Positions 1-18,221 of a DNA stretch of 64,000 nt are shown piece after piece (position 1 is the stretch's first letter; every line of letters starts with the position of its first letter). Location of the stretch: contig CM051006.1 in assembly GCA_027704905.1 (NCBI GenBank), positions 6,521,915 through 6,585,914 of the forward strand, in the 5' to 3' direction. A program made the position numbers and the translations under genes. The stretch is from Muraenolepis orangiensis. Its lineage: Eukaryota; Chordata; Actinopteri; Gadiformes; Muraenolepididae. The notes beneath the pieces are model-generated. The model did not search any database. It worked only from the letters and a program-made list of their open reading frames with translations, and was not told the origin of the DNA.

Positions 1-6452
<6,452 letters not shown>

Positions 6453-8190
6453 CACATATAGTACATATAGTACATATAGCACAACAGGAACACCCTGATA
6501 TGGGCCTTATTCACCTGTATAGCCCCCGATCTGGGCTCTAAACGCCAGCTGCTAGCTAGGTGCGGGGGGGGGGGGACTGAATGCGAGGGGACCATCTGGG
6601 CTCTGAACTAGTGGTCTTCGACCAGGACATGATCAATGCAGAAACCAATTTCCTTACCCCCCCCCCCCCCCCACATTTCACCCAAATTCCACCTATTTTG
6701 CTCCACAGGGAGCGTCCAACGTCATCCACATAGATCGACCCGGGCCTCAGAATAATTGTTATCCTGCCCCACACACCAGGGTCAGTCACCGTACAAATGG
6801 AACAATTTGAGGCTGATGCATTGATTTCAATTATGTCTGGCTAAGCATCAAAGCTGGATATATTAAAAAGTTAAGGCAGTATAAATATATGACTAGGACC
6901 TGGGATAAAATGCAACTGCATTTTATTGGACAATATATAGGGGGTCCCTGCGCTGTTTCTCAATGCACCAAGAGGTCGATTGAGAAGACCCCTGCACTAA
7001 ACGCTAGCTGGGTGGACGCTACTGTAGGTGAATAACGCTATAGGATGGCTTCATGAGAACGCTTCCCCCCCCCCCCCCCCCCCCCCCCAAACACAAACAC
7101 AAAGTACTTCATATCATCACTAAAAGGCATTGTGGTGTTCTGCTTGAGACTAGAGGGCCACAGGCACGTAGAGCAGGGTATTTGTATATTTTGTCCCAAC
7201 ATTTACGGTTTGAGAATAATTCCAGCGTTGGGTATGATTGCGATAATGCTACATTTGCTACTCTGTGCCATTACAAAGCCACGGGGCATGTCTGTTGCTC
7301 GGATTATTCAAAGCAATAGTTTTCTCACAATGGTTACTGGTTACTGGTTACTCACAATGAACTGGATATTGGGATTTTTTGTCCGACGAGAACACACTTT
7401 ATTTGATATATATATATAATATATATATATATAATATATATAATATATATATATTTTACATTATCATGTCAATAAACACTAGCAATATTTAAAACTGAAT
7501 AATATTTAAAACAGAATTTTCCATGTACATTTTTCCCACCCTGACAATTAATGACGGTGAATTTTTTTTATTTTTACATGGACTTTTTTCTTATTATATC
7601 TTGCATTAACATTTTTGTATGAGAGGAAAAATATGGTGCCCTATATATTTATTATAAATTGTGTTTCTGCGGTCAGAAACTTCTCTCACTCAGTAAATTG
7701 GAATTTGGCAGTTTGGCCGATTTTAAGAACATAAACATGAACAGAAATTTATTAAAAATAATCACACATTTATTTAAACAAAGCTGTGTTTGCTATGTTA
7801 ACAAATTAGCCTAGCAGCCTGATTCTCTCACTTTCTACTCAATTGCTACATTCGGTACCTCCGTTTTGACTTTGTTTCAAAACATGATTCCCAGTAATCA
7901 TGTCTAGCTTAGTTTAAATTCTTCAGCTATATTTTCCATTTCGATTGAAGGGTAATTAATAAGGTTAATCGATAAAGGTGACCTAAATGAGCTAAAAAAA
8001 ATATGTTTCAATTTTACTGTTGAAGCAATCAGAATGCCTTTATTGTCATTGTACAACGGAAATGTAAACCACCTAGTGGCATCACAACAACCTAAATCAT
8101 TGATAAATGCATACATACTGAAAGCTATGTGGAAAATTGAGAAAATCTCACTGGTTAGGCTGCCCAGTTTCATGTGTATATGCAATAAAA
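6453..8190 (+). other. rilpl1: Probable rilpl1 3'UTR and downstream spacer
   Basis: No ORF here looks coding. The stretch has (CATATAG)-like repeats just after the stop, poly-C runs at 6658-6672 and 7064-7088, and an AT-repeat block at 7408-7452. AATAAA hexamers at 7471-7476 and 8184-8189 are candidate polyadenylation signals; the sequence does not show which is used. Confidence 0.4.
7408..7452. repeat. AT dinucleotide tract
   Basis: Interrupted (TA)n run downstream of rilpl1. Confidence 0.85.
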
Positions 8191-8514
8191 TATGAATATT
8201 TCATGAGTCATTGTGAATATGTCCCAACATTTGTAAAGCTACAAAAAAGCCACACTCGTGACATACTTTAGAAATTTAGATAACAGACAAAGTAATTGTC
8301 GCCCGACGGTTCAACTTCTCGTTTAAACTTGACTCTGTAAATCATCTTCCTAAATGTTTCGAGGGCAACAGAATGGCTTCCCTCCTAAATGTGTTTTTTG
8401 TAACTGACGTCACTGCTGGCAGCAGCGTCCACACGTCAGTGGGGGGTCTGCCAGGAACATATTCTGCGGCGGAAACAAATAATCCATGTGGAATACAGTA
8501 GACGCACATCTTGT

Positions 8515-10265
8515 GTTTGGCATAAAACATTTTTATTTAAATTCATTTTAACACTACAACAGCCAATATTTTAACACCTCTCCCCCCACCCCCCCCCCCT
8601 CCTCCTTCCCCTTGAACAGAGTTCAACCGTAGACATTATTATTGCATATTATACACAAGTTGAATGGATTCAAACTGTAACAGTGTTTTTAAGATGAGAC
8701 CAAAAAAACATATCGGAAAAAAAAAGACAATTGAAAATGAAGTAGGGAGGGTAGAGAAAATGAAGTAATTACATTTTGCGTAAAAAACAAAAATAAAAAG
8801 TGGTATATATCTTGTAGTACCAGTATTCCTGGAGTCTTTGAACATGAAATGACGATAGGATTTGACTAAAATGTAAATATTACTTCATGATATCCTTAAC
8901 ACGTTTCGTCCTCATCGGAAGACGGCCCACATGCAAACAATCCGGACATTTACAAACAAAAGAATACTGATTATTTTTTAACATCAAGAAAAAAAAAGGT
9001 GAAGAAGGAAGGCTGAGGATTTGTGTGGAGAAACATATTCAAATACCCCCCCACCCACCCGCCCGCCCGCCCGCCCACCCACCCTCTAAAATCCAAATAG
9101 CGTCTGATACAAAGCAAGTGACAATGCTCTATGCTGATGGCAAAGGATCTTTGTAATGCAACAAAACAAAAAAAACCATGAAAGATCCAAGCCTATACAG
9201 ATGTACTGCTGGGAAGGAAGAGATGTGTGCGTCTGCTACTTCAGTACTTACTCACACTTCTGAGACGGATATGTGTCTATTAATGAAATATAAAACTGCG
9301 GTTTTAATGCAAATTGCCAACAAACAAAATGTACAGTCGGAAGTAGCGGGAAGAAATAACAGTGGGTTCTGTAGGCGTTGATATTGCTTGAGAATACAAT
9401 TATGATCAATTAAAAATCATTACTAAAGAAATCACCTATCAATCAAAACAACGGAGTCTGTACTAAATAAAACATTTAAGCCATATTGGTGTGGTTATGA
9501 TCGAGTGTCATTTGCTTATGCGAAAGGAAAAAAATTAAAGAAATAAAAGCATTTAAGATAGTCTCTATTGTAATCAGGATCAAGTGTGTCATTTATGCTT
9601 GACATAAGAACAATTTGAATAAATACATTTGGAATCTTCTAAAAGTAATAACTGTCTGCCTTGTCCACCCGTTGAATACTTTGAGACGGTGTATTTCAAA
9701 GTGAACATTTGACAGTGTTGTTGCGTATAGAGCGGTACATAATTTAGTTAAATATCTAATAGAAAAACACGTACACTATACAGTTAGTCAAAGTGACAGT
9801 CCACTGGCTGAAGACAGACTGGAATTGCACTTTTTCTTTTAAAACTTTCATTAAAAGCTTCATGGCTGAGTGAATATAAATGTAATTGAGATAAAAGGTT
9901 AATAAAATGCAAAAACAGGAAGTAGCTGGTTGCCAGCATGCTCTGGGTTAGTTGGATACAGAGTAGTCGTACAACTGTACAAAATATAAGCGCTGCAAAG
10001 AAATTGCATCTTTCATACAGAAACTAAATACAAAATAAAGGGTTGTAGAAAGCAGATGAACCTCATCTAAATGTAACCAAGTTCCCTTACAGACTAATCA
10101 ACCCCCAAACTTCTCAATATAAAAAAAAAAAAAGGTACTAATTTGTTTCTACTAAGGCATTTCTATGGTGGCTAGCGCGACGGAACACCAATGTTCGCTT
10201 TTTATTCCCTTTCAAAGACGAATCGCCTCACCGTTGGCGCATTTCTCGATCGACGGACGGACGGA
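8515..10265 (-). other. kmt5a: Possible kmt5a 3'UTR
   Basis: Between the kmt5a stop codon and about 8.5 kb no coding exon or clear interspersed repeat is seen. Two minus-strand AATAAA candidates exist: 10201-10206, only about 60 nt past the stop, and 8532-8537, which would give a UTR of about 1.7 kb. The absence of mobile-element debris suits a retained long UTR, but this is inference. A C-rich (CCCG/CCCA) repeat sits at 9049-9082. Confidence 0.4.
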
Positions 10266-11520
10266 TCAATACTTGAGCCACGGGTGCGCGGCGATGGACT
10301 CTCTGCTGCGGTCGCCGTAGTCGTAGAGCAGCTCCTCGCCCTCGTCCACGTCTCGCGACGCCACCAGGATGAGGTGGGGCACGCCGTTGATGGCGTGCAG
10401 CTTGGTTTGGCAGTTCCCGTTCTTGCTGTGGTTCAGCAGCCGGCCCAGGCGACCCGTCTCTTTGGTGGCGTCCACGCTGAGGACAAAGGAAACGCCCATT
10501 AACGTAAAGGAGGAAGTAGGGATGAGGCACGGTTGGTGCTTCAGATTCGAGATACAAGAAGTACAATGCTTACTCCCCGGTCCCTACCGCAGTATGAAAT
10601 TCTAGAACACAATACTATAAGAATACTATACACAATAAAATAAATGAACATAAAAAGAACAATAAAGTGATTGATGCATGATATGCACATGTTATTGTGC
10701 AAAAAGCATTTAAAAGCATTTCAAAGTGCCAGTAGTGCAGCAGCGCATCATGAATACAGTGCAGAACAGTGTATATATATACACAGTATATATAGTACAT
10801 ATAGTGTTATATATATAACAGTATATACCATACCATTACAGTTACCAACTGTAATGGTATGGTATATAAACCATTGGGTTATTAGGCACCCCAGTATTGG
10901 TTAAGGATTGGTTACTATTGGTACTTTTGGACTGAAACAATGAAAGAGTGCAGAATGAAGACAATATTGTCAGCAGGGACAGTATATTCAGGAGCTTTAG
11001 TCATTTTATTGAATAGGTCTAAACCGGGCAATTTCTTCAAATGTTGATGTAAAAGCTAAATAAAAACTTGGTTAAACAATGGTAAAAATGAGCAACAGCG
11101 TTGCAGGTATGATTTAAGATGTCATTCGAGTGTACTTTGTTCTAAATGCCTTGGCCACCCGTCAGCTATTAGTGAGTGAAATGCAGCACTGTCAGCACAT
11201 CGGTTCTGGTTGACTGGGGAGGGAGGGAGGGAGGGAGGGAGGGAGGGGAGGAGGGAGCGTTTGGGTTGTTCATTTTCTAAATCAATACATTTTCTTGCTC
11301 AGGTCTGCTCTTTTTCTGCCCTCTCTCTCAACTCTTACAGCTCTCTAATCGCAGCTACGGCATTAAGTCTTAAAGTCATTTCATTGTGTTTGTTTGCTAT
11401 GTTTTTAACTTTGTAGCACATTTTTTTTAATGAAAAGTGCATTATAAATATAAAAGGCATTATTATTATTATAGCAAGACATTTTTTATTTATATACATT
11501 TTTTTTTAGAAATTGTAATA

Positions 11521-11559
<39 letters not shown>

Positions 11560-14500
11560 CAGTAGGTCTTGTCGAGGAACTGGAAGTAGTACATGTAGCA
11601 GCCCGTGGCGGGGTTCTGGGAGTACTCCGCCTCCCTCCTCTTGGCGTCAGGGATCAGGAGCAGATCCCCGTGGTACTCCACCACATACTCCCCCTTCTGG
11701 AAGCCCCGGGTGGAGAACACCCCACGGCCCTTCTCCTCAATCTGCTGCACCTGGGGCACCACCACCACACAACACGGTTCAACATGGGAGTAACTGCTAA
11801 ATGGGTTTTTTTGCAGCTACTCCCATGTTTCTAGAATTTAGTCCTTGAGCATTTGGCTTTTATCCAAAGATATTTATTAATAATAATAATAATGCATTTT
11901 ATTTATATTGCATTTAACAAATATCTCAGAGTGCTACAAAGTTAAAAATCTAGCAAACAAACAGTTTAATTACTAAAAAATAGTAAAAACACTAATATTA
12001 ACATAAAAAGGCCTTCCTACATAAAAAGGTTTTATCTTAAAATAGTCCAGGGTCTGTGGTACCCTTAAATTATTGGGAAGAATTCCACAATTTACAGTGA
12101 ATTCAGATGTGTGTATGGCATAAAGGAGCCAACCTCCCAAAGTTTGGGAGGTTGGGAATCAAACTCTGAACCCTTCGACTGGGAGTCGCCCACTTAAACA
12201 TGAACACGCCTTCCACTGTACACATGATGTGCTTTCAGTCAGAACACAGAAAACTATATGACAGGGAATAATATGCAAAATTAACTTAAAAAAAAAGAAG
12301 GATACTAGGATACAGATATGCTGAAACATGGTGTTTCCAACAGGGCATCCTGCCATAATGTGGTTAAGGGGATTCCCAGACAACGGGGGTGCTTGGCTGT
12401 TCGTCAGCCATGCTTCAAAGTAGGGCCAACATACCTCCAGTCCTTCTTCGATACCGTTTGTTATGAGATCATCGATGTGCTTCTTCTCCTCACACTGCCC
12501 ACGAGATGTGAAACAAAATGTGACATTAAAAGGATGTTAACATATGACTTTAAATCGACACGGTACACACACAAAAAAACTATGCATACAAACACGCCAA
12601 CAGGTGCACCCACACACAGACCTATGCGTACAAACACCCAAACACAGACCCCCACACACACACACCAATACACACACACCCAAGTTTGTGCAAACACACA
12701 CACAAGCACATTCATAATATGTTATAACAGCCCATCATTGCAAACATGAGTTCAAAAGTGGGTCCAATGTAAATGTATATTGCATACATTCATATTCAAC
12801 ATTAAACTCATCACCTTGAGCTCTGCTTTACTTTTCCGCGAGCTGCGTCTTATGGGGAAGTAGTCTGTGACTTTGCGGTTTTGGAAGTTCTTATCCTCTC
12901 TGTTTCAAGAAAGGGGACATAATCAGTCATTACACATTGTAATTGTTAAAGCTAAAGTCCCTGGTCAACCCTTAACAGGGAAATGTGTTCACAATTTAAA
13001 AGTTTATATTGTTATTGTCATTAGTCATCGGTCAAAGTGTGGTAAATAAACTGGTCAGGCGATATGGACAGGTATCAGATATCATGGTGGTTTATATATT
13101 CAGCATTCTTTATTGTCGACGGACAGTATTATCAGTTCATTACATACCAGGTTTACATATCTTTTTCACACTCTGGTACATTTAAAAAAAGCAGATTTCT
13201 AATGAGTGTTATGAGTGACACCTGTGTTTACCCTACCATGATGCCTCTGTGAAAAGGGGTTTATTAAGCCAGCCGCTTAATACAAGCAGATGAGAACGCC
13301 TGGGAACGAGGTTATTAACTATGCACACTGGATGCCAACAACATGAAAACAAATCTAAATTGAAGCAAACGGCGGATGTGGCTGACATGGGACTATAATA
13401 TAATAAACCTCCGGAAGTCCCGTCAACCCGACTGCTTATAAATCTCTCCTCAAAACCCATTTGTTTACATTGCCCTACTCAAATGGCACTCCTGTTCTTC
13501 ACTACCGTCTTCATTATCCTGTTTATTTAATTATTGATTCATTTATTGAACTATTTATTGTCATATTTTAACAAGAAAAGCGCCCAGAAATCAAATGCAG
13601 TAGGATTGTTACGATCATTATTAATAATTAATTTTCTTTATGAAAATAAAGACAGGAAATGAGGGTGACACGGCAAACAAATAGGACAGTCATAACAATG
13701 AAAAAGTATCATTAATAACCATGACGGTGATTCACTTACAGTCTCAGTGTGGACTTCTTCCCCCTGGCCTTGTGCCTGGCCACTCTCCTCTGTCGGGGGG
13801 TGTGGTTAGTGTTGGTGGTGGTGGTGGTGATGGAGAGGGTGGAAGTATTGTTGTGGAGGGGGATGTGGGAGATGCTGTAGCCCAGTGGAAGTGATCTCTC
13901 TGTGGGGGGACAGGCATAGTGGCAGGGGTTCTGCTGGTGGTGGTGGTGGTGGTAGTGGTGGTGGTGGAGGTGTTGATGGTGTAGAGGAGGCTCCTCCGAC
14001 CAGTGTGGAGAACATGGGCTACTCCTCTTCTCTGAGAAGCCGTCGTGCTTCTTCAGGCCTGTGGATGTTAGTCTCCGTCCTAGGGTGATTGAACAGAGTT
14101 TTCAAAATTGAATGGAAGAGTTTAAGTTTAAAAGTTTAAAGATTAAACAAAACCAAAACCAAAAAAGGGGCTGGGTGATAAGGTGTGTCGTCAATGGTGA
14201 ATTGAAAACACACAAGCATTATGCTTGAATAATGCAGGTTGGGATACCTCAGGGAACTATGTGTTGAAATCCTGCCCACTATGATTGCAACGTGTGTTCA
14301 AGTGAATAAAGAGGGCATTCAGTGAATAAAGAGTGTATTTCCCTACAACCAGTGTGAATTGTGGGAGTTTGCTTGCTTTGGTTTAGAATAGGAAGAGCAA
14401 TGTATTGTTATTAATGCAATCAACAACACTCAACAAAACAATTAATCAGTTACACTAAGAAAACTAAGCCACTCACCATCATCTTCCTTCTGTCCTGGAG

Positions 14501-15734
14501 ATCTGGAGTTGTTACAGCTTAAAAGCGTGATGGAATGACTGTTACACAAGATGTCCTGCAAAAAAAAACAGCAGAAACAAAATGTCACCCCATGTTGTAT
14601 AGCCTCCATACCTTTTAACCAAGCAAGATAGATACAAAACCTCTCAAGTCAATCACATTGTAAAGGGAACATAGTTCTAATGTGTATTGTTATGCTTGTA
14701 ATGACACGCCAACTCTAGTTTTTAGATGAATGCTTAGGGTTGGATAGTAACTAATGTCATGTATCTAAAAAACCAAACAAACCAATAATAACAACACCAA
14801 CATCAATCCCAAGCGGACTTTGACTGAAGTACGCACATTCAAATGACACGGTCTAAATATGACCCCATCTTTACATACACCATCTACAGGCGTTCAAGTG
14901 TCCATACACCACAGTCCATTGTCGTGAATAACTAACACACAAAAAAAACCCACAAAAATCCCCCCCATAAACAAACAAGCAAAAGATGAAAAGATCTAGG
15001 GGTATTTGGCTGTATAAACACGTCATAAACAACCACAGACACAAGGCAGACGACACTGTAGCTTTCCGGTGTGAATCGCGCCTCTCGACTAAATTGAGTG
15101 AATCGGAACGTTCGACCTAAAAACAAAAATAAAGTTTATGTTTGTTATGAACTTCTACAACACATCCACAACCAGACTTGGTTAACTTATGTGTATGGGC
15201 GGGGTCGCACACCCACGATGTCTATGGCTAGTAGTACTATTATTACCCGTTTACAGGCCTCCGGTCTGGGCGTCGTTGTCTAATGAAACCCCCCCGCTGG
15301 TCGGTGTTAAAGGGCTCCACGTGTATCGACCCAGCCATTCATTATAAACCTCATATATCGTCATATCTCGCATCTGTGCTATATAAATATATATATCTAT
15401 ATATCCATATTACACACACACACGGGTGTATAACACTACTAGTCCGATCGTCCCATTCAATCCGACCTGGTACAGTGAGAGCCATGGCAGACCCATGGCA
15501 GGCCATTAAACGGACGCAAAAGCACACAATTTCACGATAGTCTACACATTTACCCGTTGGTGATCGATACGTCGAGACCCTCTCTCGTCGCCACAAAACC
15601 CATTCGTGTTGTCAGGGACACGATCGAACTGTACTTTGAATGTAACGCTGCTGCGATCCAGCGAATGAACTTACCCCGTCCATGTCCGACTTGTTTTTGT
15701 TGCCCTGGCCCCAGTATTTCGTACTTTCTATCAT
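10266..15734 (-). CDS. kmt5a: Histone H4 lysine-20 N-methyltransferase KMT5A (SETD8/PR-Set7)
   Basis: Coding exons in transcript order: 15734-15675, 14555-14477, 14079-13740, 12899-12815, 12494-12435, 11750-11560, 10476-10266; total 1026 nt, 341 aa (human short isoform about 352). Exon 4 has the PCNA-binding degron core NRKVTDYFPIRRSSRKSK (from residue 167), through which CRL4-Cdt2 destroys the enzyme in S phase. The SET domain begins near residue 209: KGRGVFSTRGF, VVEYHGDL, GCYMYYFQF, then LGRLLNHSKNG (287-289 NHS) and ELLYDYGDRS (about 321-329), ending HPWLKY. It monomethylates H4K20 in the nucleus for mitotic condensation and replication control. Exon 3 is divergent and very His-rich. The start used is the first in-frame ATG after a stop in the first exon; a second ATG 17 codons on is possible. 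Teleosts have two paralogues (a/b), which I cannot tell apart. Confidence 0.95.
10612..10800 (-). mobile_element. LINE 3' fragment (L2/Rex-like), minus strand
   Basis: The reverse complement shows the CACTGTATTCATGATG and CTGCACTACTGGCACTTT blocks shared with copies at 30825, 41535 and 48265. It sits in the 3'-flanking part of the last kmt5a intron. Confidence 0.65.
11524..11557. repeat. (TG)n tract at the kmt5a exon 6 donor
   Basis: On the kmt5a strand the intron reads GT(AC)n from its first bases, so the dinucleotide tract starts at intron position +3. Confidence 0.9.
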
Positions 15735-15920
15735 CAATAACCCCGCGTGTGGATGGATCGATTCCGTGAGCCGACTCGTCTTTATCCGTCACACATCGCC
15801 TCGCCTCATCGCCGGTAACCTGGCGTCACGCATTGTCGAACAATCCCCACAATATGTCACACAGTGTCTGTTCTAAAAGTCCTGATCCGAATGAGCTGCC
15901 ATACTCCTCCGCCATGTTAC
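15676..15920 (-). other. kmt5a: kmt5a first-exon 5'UTR with upstream ORF
   Basis: The first exon ends in a strong donor, GTAAGT, immediately below 15675. A minus-strand ATG at 15915-15913 lies in strong context (A at -3, G at +4). It opens a 29-codon ORF beginning MAEEYGSSFGSG that stops at 15828-15826, 91 nt before the inferred main start. The transcription start is not defined by the sequence. Confidence 0.5.
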
Positions 15921-16302
15921 AATAGGCGGGGGGGGGGGGGAGGAGGGCGGAGGGAGGAGGAGGATTCCTCCCTCTAGCGGTAAGTGGACGGTCACCCAAA
16001 GTGACAACACATATATATATATATCATATATATATATATATATCAGTCCGAAACACGGAACCTGGACAGACCGAGACTGGAATATCGCAAACCTTTAACA
16101 TCCGAATCGATGATCACATGATGTGACATAAGGAGATATGTGGATTGGGGGGGGGGGGATGGAAGTGACACTGAATTGATTACAGGTAGCCTCATCACAA
16201 CCCAACGGACAAACTGTCATCGTCCCCACGAACACCTTTATGTGAACCGCCCGTTAATGATATACGGACTCTGTGTTTCAGTGTGGTTGTTCACAGTCTC
16301 AC

Positions 16303-16316
16303 ACCATTTGTATTAA

Positions 16317-16364
<48 letters not shown>

Positions 16365-16378
16365 TTAATACAAATGGT
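16303..16378. repeat. 76-bp perfect palindrome with (AT)n core
   Basis: The outer arms ACCATTTGTATTAAGTGTGT and their exact complement flank an AT dinucleotide core, and the whole block is self-complementary. It lies between the kmt5a and sbno1 5' ends. Confidence 0.92.
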
Positions 16379-16635
16379 ATTAAGTACATCGACAACAGAA
16401 CAGATGCTTTTTTCACATATCACGTGAACAAATGGTGTGACACGATGATACTAATAACTCTACGGAATTGAGTGCGTGACTTCTCCAAAAAAAAAAAAGA
16501 CGTTATTTTAGTATTTGCAATAAATAACTCATAATATGAAATCATATAGGGAGAAACTCTAGAGAAAGCGGAAGAAGCCGACGGCGAAGGCGGAGATTCG
16601 CCCGGTCGTCACTTCCGACAGAGTCTCCTCGTGGA

Positions 16636-16645
16636 GTCACGTGAC
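16636..16645. promoter_or_regulatory. GTCACGTGAC E-box/CLEAR-type site
   Basis: This is a perfect 10-bp palindrome with a CACGTG core, matching the consensus of bHLH-Zip factors (USF, TFEB/TFE3, MITF, MYC). A second identical copy lies 224 bp closer to sbno1. Occupancy is unknown. Confidence 0.5.
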
Positions 16646-16859
16646 TTCGAATTAGCTTCGCCGTCTCTTGCTTATCTTTTCTTTTTTTTTTAGCCGTTAA
16701 TGTTTTACATGCCGGCGATGTCCCCCAACTCGTCGTCGTCGGCGGCATCCCGTCGACAAAGGGTGTCCGACGCGTACCCGACGGCCCGTTTTCATCGACC
16801 GGCGGCGGGCGAGGCATTTTATTGTGAAGATAGCGGCCGTCGTCGTCGTCGGGCTCGAC

Positions 16860-16869
16860 GTCACGTGAC
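16860..16869. promoter_or_regulatory. GTCACGTGAC E-box/CLEAR-type site, second copy
   Basis: Identical to the site at 16636 and within the CpG-rich block just upstream of the presumed sbno1 first exon. The flank reads GTCACGTGACCCAGCATGC. Confidence 0.5.
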
Positions 16870-16944
16870 CCAGCATGCGGCTAAGCGTTTGATAAAAAGA
16901 TGGCGCGAGGCGAGGGCAGTTAGGAGCGACGGAGCAGAGAGGAG

Positions 16945-16980
<36 letters not shown>
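16945..16980 (+). repeat. (GAC)12 trinucleotide repeat in the sbno1 5' region
   Basis: Twelve uninterrupted GAC units, probably within the first non-coding exon or core promoter of sbno1. A triplet tract in a 5'UTR is prone to length change. A plus-strand ORF crossing it (16700-17026) is low-complexity and not credible as protein. Confidence 0.7.
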
Positions 16981-16983
<3 letters not shown>

Positions 16984-18170
16984 CCCTTGCCGCCGCTGCT
17001 GTGAGCCACACACACACACTGGCTGAGATCCCCCCCTGTCAAGTGAGTGAGTGAGTTGCACTGACTTCGCCGCCATACCCGTGTACTACATGAACCGCCG
17101 TGTCCGTTTTGCGGAACGTAATTACGACTGTATTAGTTGTGTAGGGTGGAAATGACTGTCAAGTTAGTGGCTGTTGGTTGCGAGGGACAACACGTCGCGC
17201 TTCACACACACACACAGTCAACTGGCGGCGGCTAGCGTTAAGCTAGGCTCCTGGGTGTCACGATTGCAAGGAGCAGCCACACTGTCAACAACGGTGACAT
17301 TAAACGCACCGCGGGGGTAAATGCGTACATACATGGGTGGTCTGTCACGACGCAGGAACTGTGAGCTGTGTTGGATTTTATGGTGTTTTTATTTAGGGGG
17401 AAGGGGGGGGTAAAATAATGCTTGTTTGGACGGTGACTACCTGACCGCCTCCCCACTTTATAAATACTGTGAGACAGCACGCATGTTGCCGTGTATTGGA
17501 ACACAGCGGCTAACCTCACAGCCTTTATTTACCCCGGGAGGGAGGGACTCGTGTATTCCTGCTGTTTCCTGGCAACTGTTAACTGTAACAAATGGTCCTC
17601 AATGGCGAGTTAAAAACGACAACAACAACATCATAACTGTCGTGAGATTATTATGGGAAATGGAAACTTCGCTGTCTGTGTGTTGTTGTTGTTTTTAAAG
17701 CCACCAGTCAGTTAGCATAGCCGCCTGACCAAGTGGTTGACATTCCTTATATAACTACGAGGTGGTTGTGTAGTTTGGCGGCTGGGTTAGCCGGGCTATA
17801 CTGTCATGGTGTGTTGTGAATACGGTCGTCCTTCTGGAGCTCGACTAGCTACGTGCTATACGCCATGCGTTTAGGGGCAAGTTTCATTAGTAGTAAGTTA
17901 GTAAGTAAGTAATTGGCCGTGGTAAAACCATTATAACGTAAACGTGGGACTTATTTTCTACATTCGTGGTTGTCCCGTAAGCCGGCTGCCCCTCACGCAA
18001 CACTTTACATTAGCTTGCTAACCCGGGAGACCCAAAGGGAAACTACATGAGTCAGACGGACCAGGAAGTTGAACACAAGCAAAGCAATGCATTGCAAACA
18101 CGTGCTGTAGTCTGGGTCACTTTGAAACACCGTCCACTCGCTCATTCTTTATTTTTTGTTTTCCATGCAG

Positions 18171-18221
18171 CCGGGGACACATGGATGACACGGCGGGTAC
18201 TTTCTCGAGTCGCATAAAAAG
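18171..18221 (+). other. sbno1: sbno1 5'UTR exon 2 with start-overlapping uORF
   Basis: The exon is flanked by an acceptor (ttttccatgcag) and a donor (GTGAGC). It is preceded by a likely first exon ending at 17042 (donor GTGAGT). It contains an ATG at 18181. Spliced to 20604, this frame reads MDDTAGTFSSRIKR then WILDKTYFWQR and stops at 20640. The uORF therefore runs out of frame through the main sbno1 start codon. Confidence 0.6.

Larger units (their letters stand above)
15921..17042. promoter_or_regulatory. Head-to-head promoter region between kmt5a and sbno1
   Basis: The two genes diverge with about 1 kb between their inferred 5' ends. The part nearest sbno1 (16560-17040) is CpG-rich and holds two perfect GTCACGTGAC palindromes and a (GAC)12 tract. 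The middle holds AT dinucleotide tracts and a 76-bp perfect palindrome. Whether one bidirectional promoter or two separate ones operate cannot be read from sequence. Confidence 0.55.

Noticed and set aside
16697..17076. 106-108 aa ORFs in the sbno1 promoter region
   Set aside because: They read CGTCGT and (GAC)n low-complexity DNA, match no family, and a non-coding first exon explains the area better.
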